In this document: positions 1 to 11,495 of the stretch, piece by piece
Position numbering within the stretch: position 1 is the first letter of the stretch
Layout: every line of letters begins with the position of its first letter
Origin: Schizosaccharomyces osmophilus
Lineage: Eukaryota; Ascomycota; Schizosaccharomycetes; Schizosaccharomycetales; Schizosaccharomycetaceae
Direction of reading: 5' to 3'
Assembly: GCF_027921745.1 (NCBI RefSeq)
Contig: NC_079238.1
Coordinates: forward strand, 1,922,001 to 1,986,000
DNA: 64,000 nt
Translations under genes and position numbers: made by a program
Notes under the pieces: generated by a model
Told to the model about the DNA's origin: nothing
The model's input: the letters and a program-made list of their open reading frames with translations, nothing else
Database searches by the model: none

Positions 1-349
1 ACTCCTTGACTTCTTCTTTGCGGGTAATAAATTGCTGGTTATTGTGCTTGCTGGGTAGAGCGTTAAACAAGGCAGCAACTTCGGCCTTTGCTTGTTCGGA
101 AGCTTTCTTTTCTTCTTCACGACGCTTACGCATGACCTCTTGATGCTTAGCCTCTTTACTGTTGGTGCTACCTGCATTTTGTTCGATTTGCTTGATTTTC
201 GATTGCACTTTGGTGGATTTGTTTTTGTTTTTTAAACCAAAAGTGGCATCAGCAGCCTTTCTCATAGGATCTTTTTTTTGCTTAGGCTCTGGGGCCTTGT
301 TTTTTCCTTGAGGCTTTCCTTTACCTTCTGGTGCTTTTTTAGGTGGCAT
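1..349 (-). CDS. tma46: Tma46/ZC3H15 (DFRP1-type) translation factor, partial
   Basis: Only the N-terminal 116 codons are in the window; the gene runs off its left edge. The protein starts MPPKK, is very rich in Lys, Gln and Glu, and around residues 35-50 contains the block TFGLKNKNKSTKVQ, which is the conserved N-terminal signature of the Tma46/ZC3H15 family. In that family two CCCH zinc fingers and a DFRP domain follow; they would lie outside the window. Family members bind and stabilise the DRG1-type GTPase (Rbg1 in budding yeast) and associate with ribosomes. The start is the only early ATG in frame. It is divergent from sua1. The name is by family; confidence in the family is good because of the signature block. 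Confidence 0.82.
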   Translation of the reverse strand, partial: MPPKKAPEGKGKPQGKNKAPEPKQKKDPMRKAADATFGLKNKNKSTKVQSKIKQIEQNAGSTNSKEAKHQEVMRKRREEEKKASEQAKAEVAALFNALPSKHNNQQFITRKEEVKE

Positions 350-2892
<2,543 letters not shown>

Positions 2893-3413
2893 GCGAGAAA
2901 CTCGCAGAATTGAAGGTTACTGTCTTCCTTGAGTCAGCAAGTAAAATCTTACTTCATGAAACATATAAAAGACCACCCTAATATCCTACTTTCTTTATAC
3001 CAATCTTCTGATTCTTGTTTTTCTTGATTATTATTCATGTTGGATTTTAGATATATAAATTAAATTCCCTTCTCTCATAGGCTGTAAATAAACTATTCAA
3101 ATTACAATGATTTGTATATTTTTTTACGCTGGCAAATACCGTCAAACAGTAAAATGTTGGTAAAAAAATGCAGGTCACCTTCTGAGATTCAAATTGGAAA
3201 AGCATAAAAATAAAGTGTAATAAACTACAAAAGCTCTAAATTTTGTAATATACAAATCAAAAGAATCATTTCATAAGTAGTCTTTCTTAGTTGCAGTTTA
3301 ATCTTGATTTATTACTGCCCTCCCGCTATTTCCTAAGGCTACCTACCGTTCGCCTGAAACAAGGAAACTGCCATCTCTCAAAAAAAAAAACCACCCGATA
3401 CTAAATTACAAAA
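2893..3413. other. Intergenic region sua1 - mgr2
   Basis: About 520 bp containing the 3' end of sua1 and the promoter of mgr2. AT-rich; no RNA gene or repeat recognised. Confidence 0.6.
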
Positions 3414-3811
3414 ATGCAAGCTGTTCAACCTTCTACAACCGATAAGCGTATGTCAAATATATTGTGAGTATTTTCTAATAGAGTCGTATAGTAAAGATGG
3501 GAGCCATTATGGGGTCAGCTGCTGGACTCGGCATTGGTTTCCTTTTCGGCGGCATGGCTGTGCTACGATATGGACCTGGGCCACGCGGCTTTTTAAGAAC
3601 CTTGGGTCAGTATATGCTTACTTCTGCCGCTACTTTTGGTTTCTTCATGTCCATCGGTTCGGTCATTCGTAACGAGGATATTCCTCAATTGGGTTACAAA
3701 GGCGTCGAGTGGTCTCCAAAATTAATGCAACAACGTTCTATTTATGATCGTATCTTAGCAGAAAGCTCCCGTCGTGAGGATATCTCATCTAACGCTTCAA
3801 ACTCCGAGTAA
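3414..3811 (+). CDS. mgr2: Mgr2, TIM23 translocase subunit (Romo1 family), 2 exons
   Basis: Exons 3414-3447 and 3492-3811, with a 44-nt intron (GTATGT donor, CTAAT branch at 3475-3479, TAG acceptor). The spliced product is about 116 residues. The splice creates the sequence DKLKMG, matching the DKFKMG block at the same place in budding yeast Mgr2, which supports both the intron and the start. Two glycine-rich membrane segments follow (about residues 16-36 and 48-70, separated by GPGP) and then IGSVIRNED, the typical Mgr2/Romo1 ending of the core. In yeast Mgr2 sits in the mitochondrial inner membrane, couples Tim21 to the TIM23 complex and controls lateral release of preproteins. Without the first exon, an internal ATG at 3497 would give a truncated model. 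Confidence 0.93.
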
Positions 3812-4470
3812 TTCAATACCCATCATTCTTTGTCTATTCTCAATAAAAGCAGATGAAGGAAGGAAGTTCAGGTGTCATTTGATAGTTTTGGTTTCAACAA
3901 TAATTACACAAAGTTTGATTTTTAATTTTGAATCTTTGAATTGCTTCTAATATCAGGCTTCGTTGAACAGGAAAAAAAAAAAAAAAAGGCACTAGCAGCA
4001 GTAAATACGTTAAGAAAGCTGGAATAAATCTTTTAACATTATCTATAAATATACAACATCCATGAAATAAAGTTGAATGCATAAAAAGTCTTTCTATCTG
4101 GTTCTGCAAATTTTGAATCGTGGCTTTCTGGTACATATATAAAACGTATGGAGGTTGAAATATTCAAAGATTTTATATAAATATTCACATAGAATTAAAT
4201 GCTGTAGAATTTCAATGCGAGCAAAATAAAAAATAAAAAGAGCGTAAAAGTATAATAAATGCTATATGAAAATGAGTGTTTGATCATCACTAGTTGCCAA
4301 TTGAAATGAATAAGATGAGAAGAGAAGAAAACAAAAGAAATAAATGACTGCCACTAGTTGGCTTTTCAAGGATTTCCTGAACAAAAAGAAACAAGTGTGA
4401 TAAAAGGCCTGGGAAGTTCATAATGTATAATATGCCAAAGATGCTTCAGGCTCAATTCTTATCAAGGAAA
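3812..4470. other. Convergent intergenic region mgr2 / uds1
   Basis: About 660 bp between two convergent stop codons, with an A run at 3970-3987. It must hold both 3' UTRs. No gene recognised. Confidence 0.55.
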
Positions 4471-6558
4471 TTATTCGGCGTTGGTTGCAGTTTCTGATTC
4501 TAAGTATTTTTCTGAAGCAGATGGAGGATTAATTTCTTCTTCATGGACATCTTTGTTACTGGGTAGTTGTTGATTTATAAATGCCCGATTTTCCGTTTCT
4601 TCATTTAGAGGATCCAACTTATTGTGTTCATTCTTCTCCTCCTTATCGGGGAAATCAGATGCTGAAATAAAACCAGTATCAACATCATGAACATCCTTTT
4701 CCTTTCCAGCGTCACTCTGTGGTGAACGAAAGTCAATAAGTCCAAAGTCCATCTTCTTATCAGAATCCAAGTTGGCGAACAATTCTTCAACTTGAAGTTG
4801 TTTGAGAGTAAGAGTGTTTACAGTATCCCGGTTTCTTTCCTGATGTTCTTTCTCCAATTCCAAAGTATTTACACGAGAATGCAATAATTCGTTCTCTTTT
4901 GTTAGAACATCCAAATGTTTTTGCGTTTCTCCTTCGAAAGGTTCTTTTGATGCTCCTGCTTGAGTGTTCATCGCTTTTACAACACTAAGTTCTGCTTGCA
5001 TGGCAGTTCGTTCGTCACGCAAATTGTTTATCAATTTCTTTGTGAACTCATTAGACTCTTTTTGTTGCTCATAGTCTAACCTTAACTGGGAGATTTGTGC
5101 AAGAAGATCCTTCTCCAGAAGTTTGTTCGCTTTCTTTTCGTTCTCTAATTCAGTTATTCTGGATTCAAGTAGTAACGAGTTTTGTTGTATTTCATACTTC
5201 TCGCCGTACAGCAAAGAGCACTGGGAATGGAGATTTTTTATAACCTCAAAGGGTGGAATCTGCTTGTTATCTTCCTTCAAAACACCGTTGGTGCCGTTGG
5301 ATTCAGGAACGGATCCAGGAACGATATTTTCCTTTGAGAGGTCCTCGGAAGTATGTCCAACTTTTTCAAGTTCCATTTGGAGAAATTCAACCTGTTCATT
5401 TTGAGCATCGACAACTTTTCCAAGTTCACCGAGCTTCTTGACATTGTCCCTTTTAGTAATATCCAATAAATCTTGGTTGGTAGTATGAAGTTGTTTAACT
5501 CTTTGATATTTTGTTAACAAACTATTAAGCAAGACAGCAAAAGACTCAATATCAAAGTTGGGCTTTAAATGCATTTGCACTTGTTCTAAATCATAGGAGG
5601 AGTCTAGTTGCAAGTCCCTCTGTTCAATCTCCTGTTGAAACAAACGGTTCAATGCTTTCCAAAAATTTAGTATAGAACGGGGAGCAATGTCTTTCGCATC
5701 TGCTTCTTCCTCGAGCTTCTTTTCGCGCATTCCTTTTAATAAAATCTCAAGATGTCTTATTTGTTCTAATAGTTTCTCTCCAGCAGTCATGTCAACAACA
5801 TTCACCACGGAAGGCTCATGCACAGATGAACCCATGGAATGGACTGTTTCAAGCATCCATTCCATACGTTCAACAAGTTGTTGTATTTCTTCATGGTTCA
5901 TTACTTCTTCCTCTTCCTCCTCTAGTTTCTTTTCATCATTCTCGCTTTTCTGGGATACCACATTCGGATCGCTTTGTTGTTCACTGTTTTTTGGCTGTTT
6001 CCTAATCTCACGAATACAAACAGCAACCATATGCTTAAGTAAGAAGAAGTAGAGCTCTGACAGTTTTCTTTCAACTACCCATATTTTTGATGAAAGCTCT
6101 CGTACCTTTCTAGAGCACTGTTCATAATGCTCAACGGTGCTTTGTTTGTGTTTACCCTTTTTTTCCTTAGTTTGCGCAAGCATCAGATTTTTGGCAGCTT
6201 CGCGAATTTTGGCTTCCACTGCAAGTTTTTTTACTGACATATCCAAGTTTCCTCGAATCACTTTGATTTTCTTTTTAATTTCTTCAACCTCTTTACCATT
6301 TAAGCATTCGAAATGGCTTGCATCTTTAACAGCTGACGAGACAAGCAAATCTTGCAAATCATTAGGCAATGGCTCATTTTCAGAATGTTCTTTTTCTCTA
6401 GAACTCCTCCGGTTGTATTTGAAATTTGGGTCAAAGGGATTAAACACCTGTGTAGTTAACAGAACACCCGAAGACGGTGGCTCGGGATTTCCGTATTTTT
6501 CCTTTAATTCTGGTTCATAATTTTGTGTGGTCATACATGTTCCTCCGCCCATATCCAT
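4471..6558 (-). CDS. uds1: Uds1-like coiled-coil protein (up-regulated during septation)
   Basis: A 695-residue intronless protein. The N-terminus is short and polar with NPFDPNF near residue 40. Residues about 65-185 form an all-helical domain (NDLQDLLVSSAVKD, then EIKKKIKVIRGNLDMSVKKLAVEAKIREAAKNL in two adjoining stretches) that matches the Uds1 N-terminal domain family. Residues about 190-600 are largely predicted coiled coil with an acidic Glu run near 215-225. The tail is acidic and polar. The family is poorly characterised; the S. pombe gene was named for expression during septation, and a structural or scaffold role is inference. A forkhead-type site lies just upstream (6581-6593). 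The assignment to the family is good; the exact role is unknown. Confidence 0.8.
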   Translation of the reverse strand: MDMGGGTCMTTQNYEPELKEKYGNPEPPSSGVLLTTQVFNPFDPNFKYNRRSSREKEHSENEPLPNDLQDLLVSSAVKDASHFECLNGKEVEEIKKKIKVIRGNLDMSVKKLAVEAKIREAAKNLMLAQTKEKKGKHKQSTVEHYEQCSRKVRELSSKIWVVERKLSELYFFLLKHMVAVCIREIRKQPKNSEQQSDPNVVSQKSENDEKKLEEEEEEVMNHEEIQQLVERMEWMLETVHSMGSSVHEPSVVNVVDMTAGEKLLEQIRHLEILLKGMREKKLEEEADAKDIAPRSILNFWKALNRLFQQEIEQRDLQLDSSYDLEQVQMHLKPNFDIESFAVLLNSLLTKYQRVKQLHTTNQDLLDITKRDNVKKLGELGKVVDAQNEQVEFLQMELEKVGHTSEDLSKENIVPGSVPESNGTNGVLKEDNKQIPPFEVIKNLHSQCSLLYGEKYEIQQNSLLLESRITELENEKKANKLLEKDLLAQISQLRLDYEQQKESNEFTKKLINNLRDERTAMQAELSVVKAMNTQAGASKEPFEGETQKHLDVLTKENELLHSRVNTLELEKEHQERNRDTVNTLTLKQLQVEELFANLDSDKKMDFGLIDFRSPQSDAGKEKDVHDVDTGFISASDFPDKEEKNEHNKLDPLNEETENRAFINQQLPSNKDVHEEEINPPSASEKYLESETATNAE

Positions 6559-6965
6559 ACTTCAGTTTGGTTCACAGATGTTTGTTTGTTTACGTCTAGC
6601 CTAATATTTAAAGAGTTTCTGTTCCCATGACAACAAGACCCATAAACAAACTAATTGTTTATTTACAACTATGACTATTTAATAGTTAAGTACAAAAAAC
6701 GTAAAGCAAATCGCTTAATTGAAATAAGTGAAATAAGTAGCACCTAACTATTATAGTATGGATTCAATAAGCAGTCTTTCGATTTTGCTGATTTGTGTAG
6801 AAAAAAAGAGGAATCATAAACACTATTTCTTAAAAACCTAACATAAGCTGTTATCTATATAGGTTAACTAATCGTAAATTTAAACACTTAGGCATTAGAA
6901 CATTCAGCATTTATATTTTAAAGCCATGAGTCCAAGTCGAAAACATGAACACATAGATAAGTTCC
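6559..6965. other. Intergenic region, uds1 promoter / meu25 3' side
   Basis: About 400 bp upstream of uds1 and downstream of meu25, both on the minus strand. It holds a perfect forkhead-type sequence at 6581-6593, described separately. Nothing else recognised. Confidence 0.6.
6581..6593 (-). promoter_or_regulatory. Forkhead (FLEX-like) site upstream of uds1
   Basis: Read on the minus strand this is GTAAACAAACAAA, which equals the FLEX consensus used by the fission yeast forkhead proteins Mei4 and Sep1. It lies 23-35 bp before the uds1 ATG, so it is very close and may be inside the 5' leader. Similar motifs are common in this AT-rich genome, so function is inferred. Confidence 0.4.
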
Positions 6966-8861
6966 TTAAACTTGCTGCATTAACATTTCTTGGAGATTTG
7001 AAGTACTTTTGACCGGTTGTTCCAAATTGTTTTCCGTGTAAGTTCTAAAATAATCCATTTGATAGTCAAGAAAACCATAGTACTTGTCAAGATGAATCAG
7101 ATGAGGGAACGACCTGCCAAGAAACTCCAAATGGTGAATAACAAGAAGCCAATTTTGAGCAGACCGGGATGGTGCGGTTCTCAAAAATGTTTGCGTTCTT
7201 AAATCGTAAGTTGTATAATCTCTATCAATGTGGAAAAAAGAAGTTGCACTGGCTGTTCTCACTCCAATTAAACGTGGCTGATTTTTAACGCAGAAAAAGG
7301 CCGAAATAGGAACAGTATGGAGTTTGGGGTGTCCAATTCGACAATTGATTACTTGCCGTTTCCATAAAGACAACAAGGGATCAGTTTCTTGCTTTGATGA
7401 AAAGTCAGCAAGCTCTGCCCACAGAGCACGCCTTTGATTCGCAGGTAGACTTTCCATAAGATCCAGTTCATATAGAAATTTAGAGGGATTTTGCTTCAAC
7501 TCCGTTTCATAAGCAATTTCATCTTCCCTGGCCTTGGGCGTTTGGAAATCTCTCGCCCTTGCTAGTGTACGATGAAACTCAAAGTTCCTTTTCTGCAAAT
7601 CGTTCGGGAAGATTAAAGCGATAAAACGGGTTTCCATGTAAGCGAGTTCTCGAATTGAATAAGGCCTCTCTGTTTTATCTTGTTCAAATGTATTGTCTTC
7701 AACTATAAAAGGAATATGTTGAAGATCTTCAACCTTAAAAGGCAACTGCTCCCACTGAATTAATCGCTCTTCCTGGGTTTTTCGAAATGTCCAACGATGA
7801 GCCTTTTGTTGAATATTAAACAAAGCAAGTTCTTTAGGAGTATATTCAAACCTTTCTAAAGGAAGAAGACTATCCTCTGTAAATACGAAGAAATAAGTAT
7901 CTTTTAAAGTGTGTCCAGCAACTAAATCATTGTTTTTTGCTAGCTCTGTATACAAATCAAGAATCTCTTTACGTTTCGATTCATTTCCTAAATGATAATG
8001 CGGAGTTTCAGAATCGGCCAAGAAAAGGCTAGAGCCGTCAGCTCTCTCCACCGAAGCTGCGGTTTCTTCGCATATAACCTCTAGCTGAGATACAGCCCGT
8101 AAACGATCGTTTGTTCCTTGAATCTGAACAGAGTGATTTGAAGACTTAAGGTCCTGCTGACCCAGTACTGATTTGACGCTTTCTTCATTTTTCTCGATGG
8201 GAGAATCTTCATGGACAGATGCCTGAGAGCTTCCGAAGTCAGGAGAAGTCGAATTTGGCTTAGAAGCCATCAACTTCTCTGATAGAACAGCATGAGCCTT
8301 TGCTGATGCAACTCTTGGTCCATCAGGCATATGCTTTTCATTCTTAAAAACGAAACCACAATCAGGGCCGTCTAAAAGATACTTCCTGAGAAGGTACATA
8401 AACTTCACATCATAATCTTTAACATCAAAATTGGGATCTGTTATGACTAGGTTATCCCTGATTTCATCAAAACCTCCAATCTGTTTAAGGACAGGTATAA
8501 ACGCTGGGTCGCCCACTGGTTCATTATAAGAATCAACTGCTAAATTACTTTCAGCAGTTGAAGCTGAGGAATTCTTTGTTCCTAAATGAAGGGTCAGAGA
8601 GATTTTATTAACCCATCTGAAAAAGCGTGATGGTTCGCTCAGGATTGACTGAGATAAAATTGATTCAGTAGAGGCAGATTTTGGGGGATTAGATAGATTG
8701 GTATCGGAGAAGGATAGTCCTAAATTTTGAGTCGGCGGTTTGTCGTTAACAACAGTATCAGCACTACCTGAGGATGCAGTGTTTAGCCGGCTGTGGCTCC
8801 CATCACTTAAGTGGAATTCTTCATTGCTGAAGGAATTGTCAATCCCCGATCCATTCTTCAT
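6966..8861 (-). CDS. meu25: Meu25-like meiotically induced protein
   Basis: A 631-residue intronless protein with no domain I can name. Residues 1-90 are Ser/Asn-rich and low-complexity. Residues about 110-165 (VLKQIGGFDEIRDNL and following) and about 290-615 look folded; the second stretch includes RPYSIRELAYMETRFIALIF and many aromatic residues. A polar linker separates them. Position between Uds1 and Ask1 genes matches S. pombe meu25, a meiotic-upregulated, apparently genus-specific gene, from memory. Two GTAAACAA-type forkhead sites within 100 bp upstream fit Mei4-driven meiotic expression. No catalytic motif or membrane segment is visible. Confidence 0.72.
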   Translation of the reverse strand: MKNGSGIDNSFSNEEFHLSDGSHSRLNTASSGSADTVVNDKPPTQNLGLSFSDTNLSNPPKSASTESILSQSILSEPSRFFRWVNKISLTLHLGTKNSSASTAESNLAVDSYNEPVGDPAFIPVLKQIGGFDEIRDNLVITDPNFDVKDYDVKFMYLLRKYLLDGPDCGFVFKNEKHMPDGPRVASAKAHAVLSEKLMASKPNSTSPDFGSSQASVHEDSPIEKNEESVKSVLGQQDLKSSNHSVQIQGTNDRLRAVSQLEVICEETAASVERADGSSLFLADSETPHYHLGNESKRKEILDLYTELAKNNDLVAGHTLKDTYFFVFTEDSLLPLERFEYTPKELALFNIQQKAHRWTFRKTQEERLIQWEQLPFKVEDLQHIPFIVEDNTFEQDKTERPYSIRELAYMETRFIALIFPNDLQKRNFEFHRTLARARDFQTPKAREDEIAYETELKQNPSKFLYELDLMESLPANQRRALWAELADFSSKQETDPLLSLWKRQVINCRIGHPKLHTVPISAFFCVKNQPRLIGVRTASATSFFHIDRDYTTYDLRTQTFLRTAPSRSAQNWLLVIHHLEFLGRSFPHLIHLDKYYGFLDYQMDYFRTYTENNLEQPVKSTSNLQEMLMQQV

Positions 8862-9242
8862 CTTTTTAATCCCTTTAGGTACTGGCAGAAGACAGGTATA
8901 ATGGTTGTTTACATCTTTCTTAAATAGTGCAACAAAGAATAATCCGTAAACAAAATAAACATTTTTTGACCAAAATCCAATTGGTAAATAAATCCACTTA
9001 AACGTTTACCAAATCGAGATGGAAAGGCATAAACAAGGCACCTCAAATTAATACATTCACGTACAAGATTTTGTTTTGTGCCGGTAGAAAATATAGAGAT
9101 AAACAAATAAAATAAATTCTTCAAAGAATATCTAAAGAATTTATAAGTATTACATTTTTACTTTTCTTCTGTTTAAACTGTACTAGACTTCTTCTTAGCT
9201 GTGAGGGTGAAAGAAAAGTCTATTTCGTGAGTGGCTTCATCC
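8862..9242. other. Divergent promoter region meu25 / ask1
   Basis: About 380 bp between divergent genes. It holds two forkhead-type cores: GTAAACAAA at 8946-8954 on the plus strand and GTAAACAAC on the minus strand near 8904-8912. Nothing else recognised. Confidence 0.55.
8946..8954 (+). promoter_or_regulatory. Forkhead-type core upstream of meu25
   Basis: GTAAACAAA lies 85 bp before the meu25 ATG, with a second, opposite core about 45 bp before it. Mei4 binds such sequences in meiotic fission yeast promoters. Function is inferred from motif and gene identity only. Confidence 0.4.
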
Positions 9243-10275
9243 ATGAATCAACTGGAAAGGTATGAAGGAAAAACGGAAAGTATGTGCTGACAGAAAATGA
9301 TTTTTAGATTAGAGAGATTGGAACAATCAATTACATTGGCATTGTACGAAATTGATGCCAATTTTGCGAAATGTAATCGAACAGTGTCGACTCGAATTCT
9401 TCCAATCGTCGAGAACTATACAAAAAGTTGCAGTAATATCTGGGAGTCATCTAAGGTACGAATGATGGAGATAAATAATGCCTTATTGATTTACGTGAAG
9501 TTGCTAATGCAAACAGTTTTGGAAGCAGTTCTTTGAAGCGAGCGCAAGTGTCTCTCTCTCTGGAGTCGAAGAACCAGTTCAAGGAGCAGAGAAACCAAAA
9601 GAAGACTTTGTTCCGTCTGATTTGAAATATACGAGCAGTACCGATCCCAAAATCGAGGAAAATGAGGATTCTACAGAAACATTCTATCAAAACATCCCTT
9701 CTTCTTTTGGACACGAAGCTTTTGAACCAAAAGAAGTAAAGGACGAACAACTTACACAATCTACTCCCAAGAAAGATACAACATTTGAAAATCTTTCTTT
9801 GGAAAATGCATCTTTAACGCCGATACCTGCACGTTTGCAAACACCAGCTCGAAAGATCGATGCTGCCAATGCTCAACATACTGGACGTAGTGCTTTGTTG
9901 CATAGGGTGCTGGACACAAACTGGCACGTCCAAGTAACTCCTCACGAAAGGAAGAAATATGAAGACATGGACATTGATTCTTCTCCTTTAATGTCTCCTT
10001 CTCCAATTGCCATGAAAATGGAAACGATTTCAGCACCTGGAGAAAGAACATCGAAGTCTGCTTTGTCTATGTTTTCAGAATTCGAACATGAAAGCAACGA
10101 TAGCCTTATGCCAAATGGAATGTCGCCTCCAAAAACCATTCAGTTTAGTCCTCATTCGTTAGGTGACTCATTCCATCCCACCGATGGTGAGCGAAGTCTT
10201 TCTTTACAAAGGAAATTTGATGCCTTGAACGATTCCAATGAGAATATGATAAAAGAGGAAAGTTGGGAACTTTAG
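9243..10275 (+). CDS. ask1: DASH/Dam1 complex subunit Ask1, 3 exons
   Basis: Exons 9243-9259, 9308-9455 and 9517-10275; introns of 48 and 61 nt, the second with GCTAAT branch at 9503-9508. The spliced protein is 307 residues and begins MNQLERLERLEQSITLALYE. The N-terminal helical region (ERLEQSITLALYEID to about IWESSKFWKQFFEASA) is the conserved Ask1 domain; both splice junctions are needed to read it. A second family motif, HRVLDTNWHVQVTPHERKKY, lies near residues 170-190. The rest is disordered with many S/T-P sites (for example in LMSPSPIAM and LQTPARK), consistent with Cdk regulation known for Ask1. The protein couples kinetochores to spindle microtubules as part of the DASH ring. Divergent from meu25. 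Confidence 0.93.
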
Positions 10276-10559
10276 GTAGTTTGCCTGTGCATTATCGCTT
10301 TTATTTAAATGTCTACGACTTTCTATTGATTTTATGAATAACCGGTTTATTTTTCTTTCTATTTTTTTCTACTTTTGTTTGTTTGTTTACAATTTTGCAT
10401 ATTGCAAAGTCAACTCGTTATACCAGATTGTGGTTATTTACTAGCAAGTCCGAAGAAGCCAGTAGAACATGTACGGAGGGAAGGGTTTTTTGGCTTTAAA
10501 TAATTCCAACCATCCAAAGAGTCTCAGTTCGACACAATTTCCCTTTATTTACATAAAAA

Positions 10560-10958
10560 ATGAATATTGATGTTACTAGTTATTTACGATCCTACACTAT
10601 TACGGATTGGATTCGTATCTGCATCTACATTTGTGGATATCTCTTATTACGGCCATATTTGATGAAAATTGGAGCCAAACTTCAAGAAAAGGGACACAAG
10701 AAAGCAGAAGAACAGGGTGACTATGTAGACTCTGAATTGACACATGGCAAAACAGAAAAGTTCCATGGCGAATTTGACACTGATGATGAGGATGAAAAGG
10801 AGAATCCCGATGCTGAATTACGCTGGGGCTATTCAGCTCGCCGACGTATTCGCAAGCAAAGAGATGATTACTTCAAAAGTCAAGACAAGTCTCCCTTGGA
10901 TGCGTATGCCGACGATGACAATGATGACGCTGACATCCAAGAACACCTGGAGGATTAG
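10560..10958 (+). CDS. pga2: Pga2-type ER/nuclear-envelope membrane protein
   Basis: A 132-residue protein with one hydrophobic segment at about residues 17-40 (DWIRICIYICGYLLLRPYLM) and an acidic, charged cytosolic-type remainder. The block LRWGYSARRRIRKQRDDYF near residues 88-106 aligns with the FGW...RRRVKRQ block of budding yeast Pga2, and the protein ends in an acidic tail as that family does. Pga2 is an essential small protein of the ER/nuclear membrane in budding yeast linked to secretion of Gas1 and other cargo; the molecular role is unclear. The start lies directly after an A-rich stretch and no upstream ATG is in frame. Confidence 0.83.
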   Translation: MNIDVTSYLRSYTITDWIRICIYICGYLLLRPYLMKIGAKLQEKGHKKAEEQGDYVDSELTHGKTEKFHGEFDTDDEDEKENPDAELRWGYSARRRIRKQRDDYFKSQDKSPLDAYADDDNDDADIQEHLED

Positions 10959-11495
10959 GTGTTTATTGTCGGGTGTAAAGAGTTATTGGCTCTTCTAATT
11001 TGGCTCAATGAAAAACTTCCTTCTTTCACTATTTAGTTTGTTTTTTTCTCCTTTGATTGTTCAATGCATTATCGGCGTTCACTCGTTTCTTTTTATTATT
11101 TACTATGTGTTCTTGTGTAATTACATAAAGGCTGCCAACCTCTCTGTTGTTCAAATTTGTACTACGCTTTCTTTCATTGTATTATATTTTAAAGGAATAT
11201 TTGTAAGGCAAGGTGCCGTTTTTATTCTATTTGATGAATTTACGCTAGTTTTCTATTTTCCACTATCATCGTAAATTTTGTAGAGTTTCATCAGTTGGGT
11301 AGAAATGCTCAATGTTTTCTTAATATAAATGAGAATACAAGATGAAAGCAAAGTATTTTTGATCCTGTAAATCTCCAAGCAGTTTTTTGTTAACCATATA
11401 TCGTATGTTTACGCATACTCCGTATTGGAGATTGTGAGTTCGAATGCTTCAACGAACTGTAGGTCTCGATGGAGCTAATGTAAGCTGTTTTGTTC
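10959..11495. other. Intergenic region pga2 - app1
   Basis: About 540 bp. An open frame at 11008-11274 is a hydrophobic low-complexity translation in the 3' region of pga2 and is judged spurious. A weak tRNA B-box-like string near 11428 has no matching arms. Nothing else recognised. Confidence 0.5.

Noticed and set aside
10377-10390. Further GTAAACAAAC-type sites (also near 22214 and 47694)
   Set aside because: These match FLEX as well as the uds1 site does, which shows that the motif is common here; without a supporting gene role I do not call them.
11008-11274. 88-aa hydrophobic frame after pga2
   Set aside because: Phe/Leu/Ile-rich translation of T-rich 3' sequence; looks like chance.
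11428-11445. tRNA B-box-like string GAGTTCGAATGC before app1
   Set aside because: The flanking bases cannot form a T-stem and no A-box lies at the right distance.
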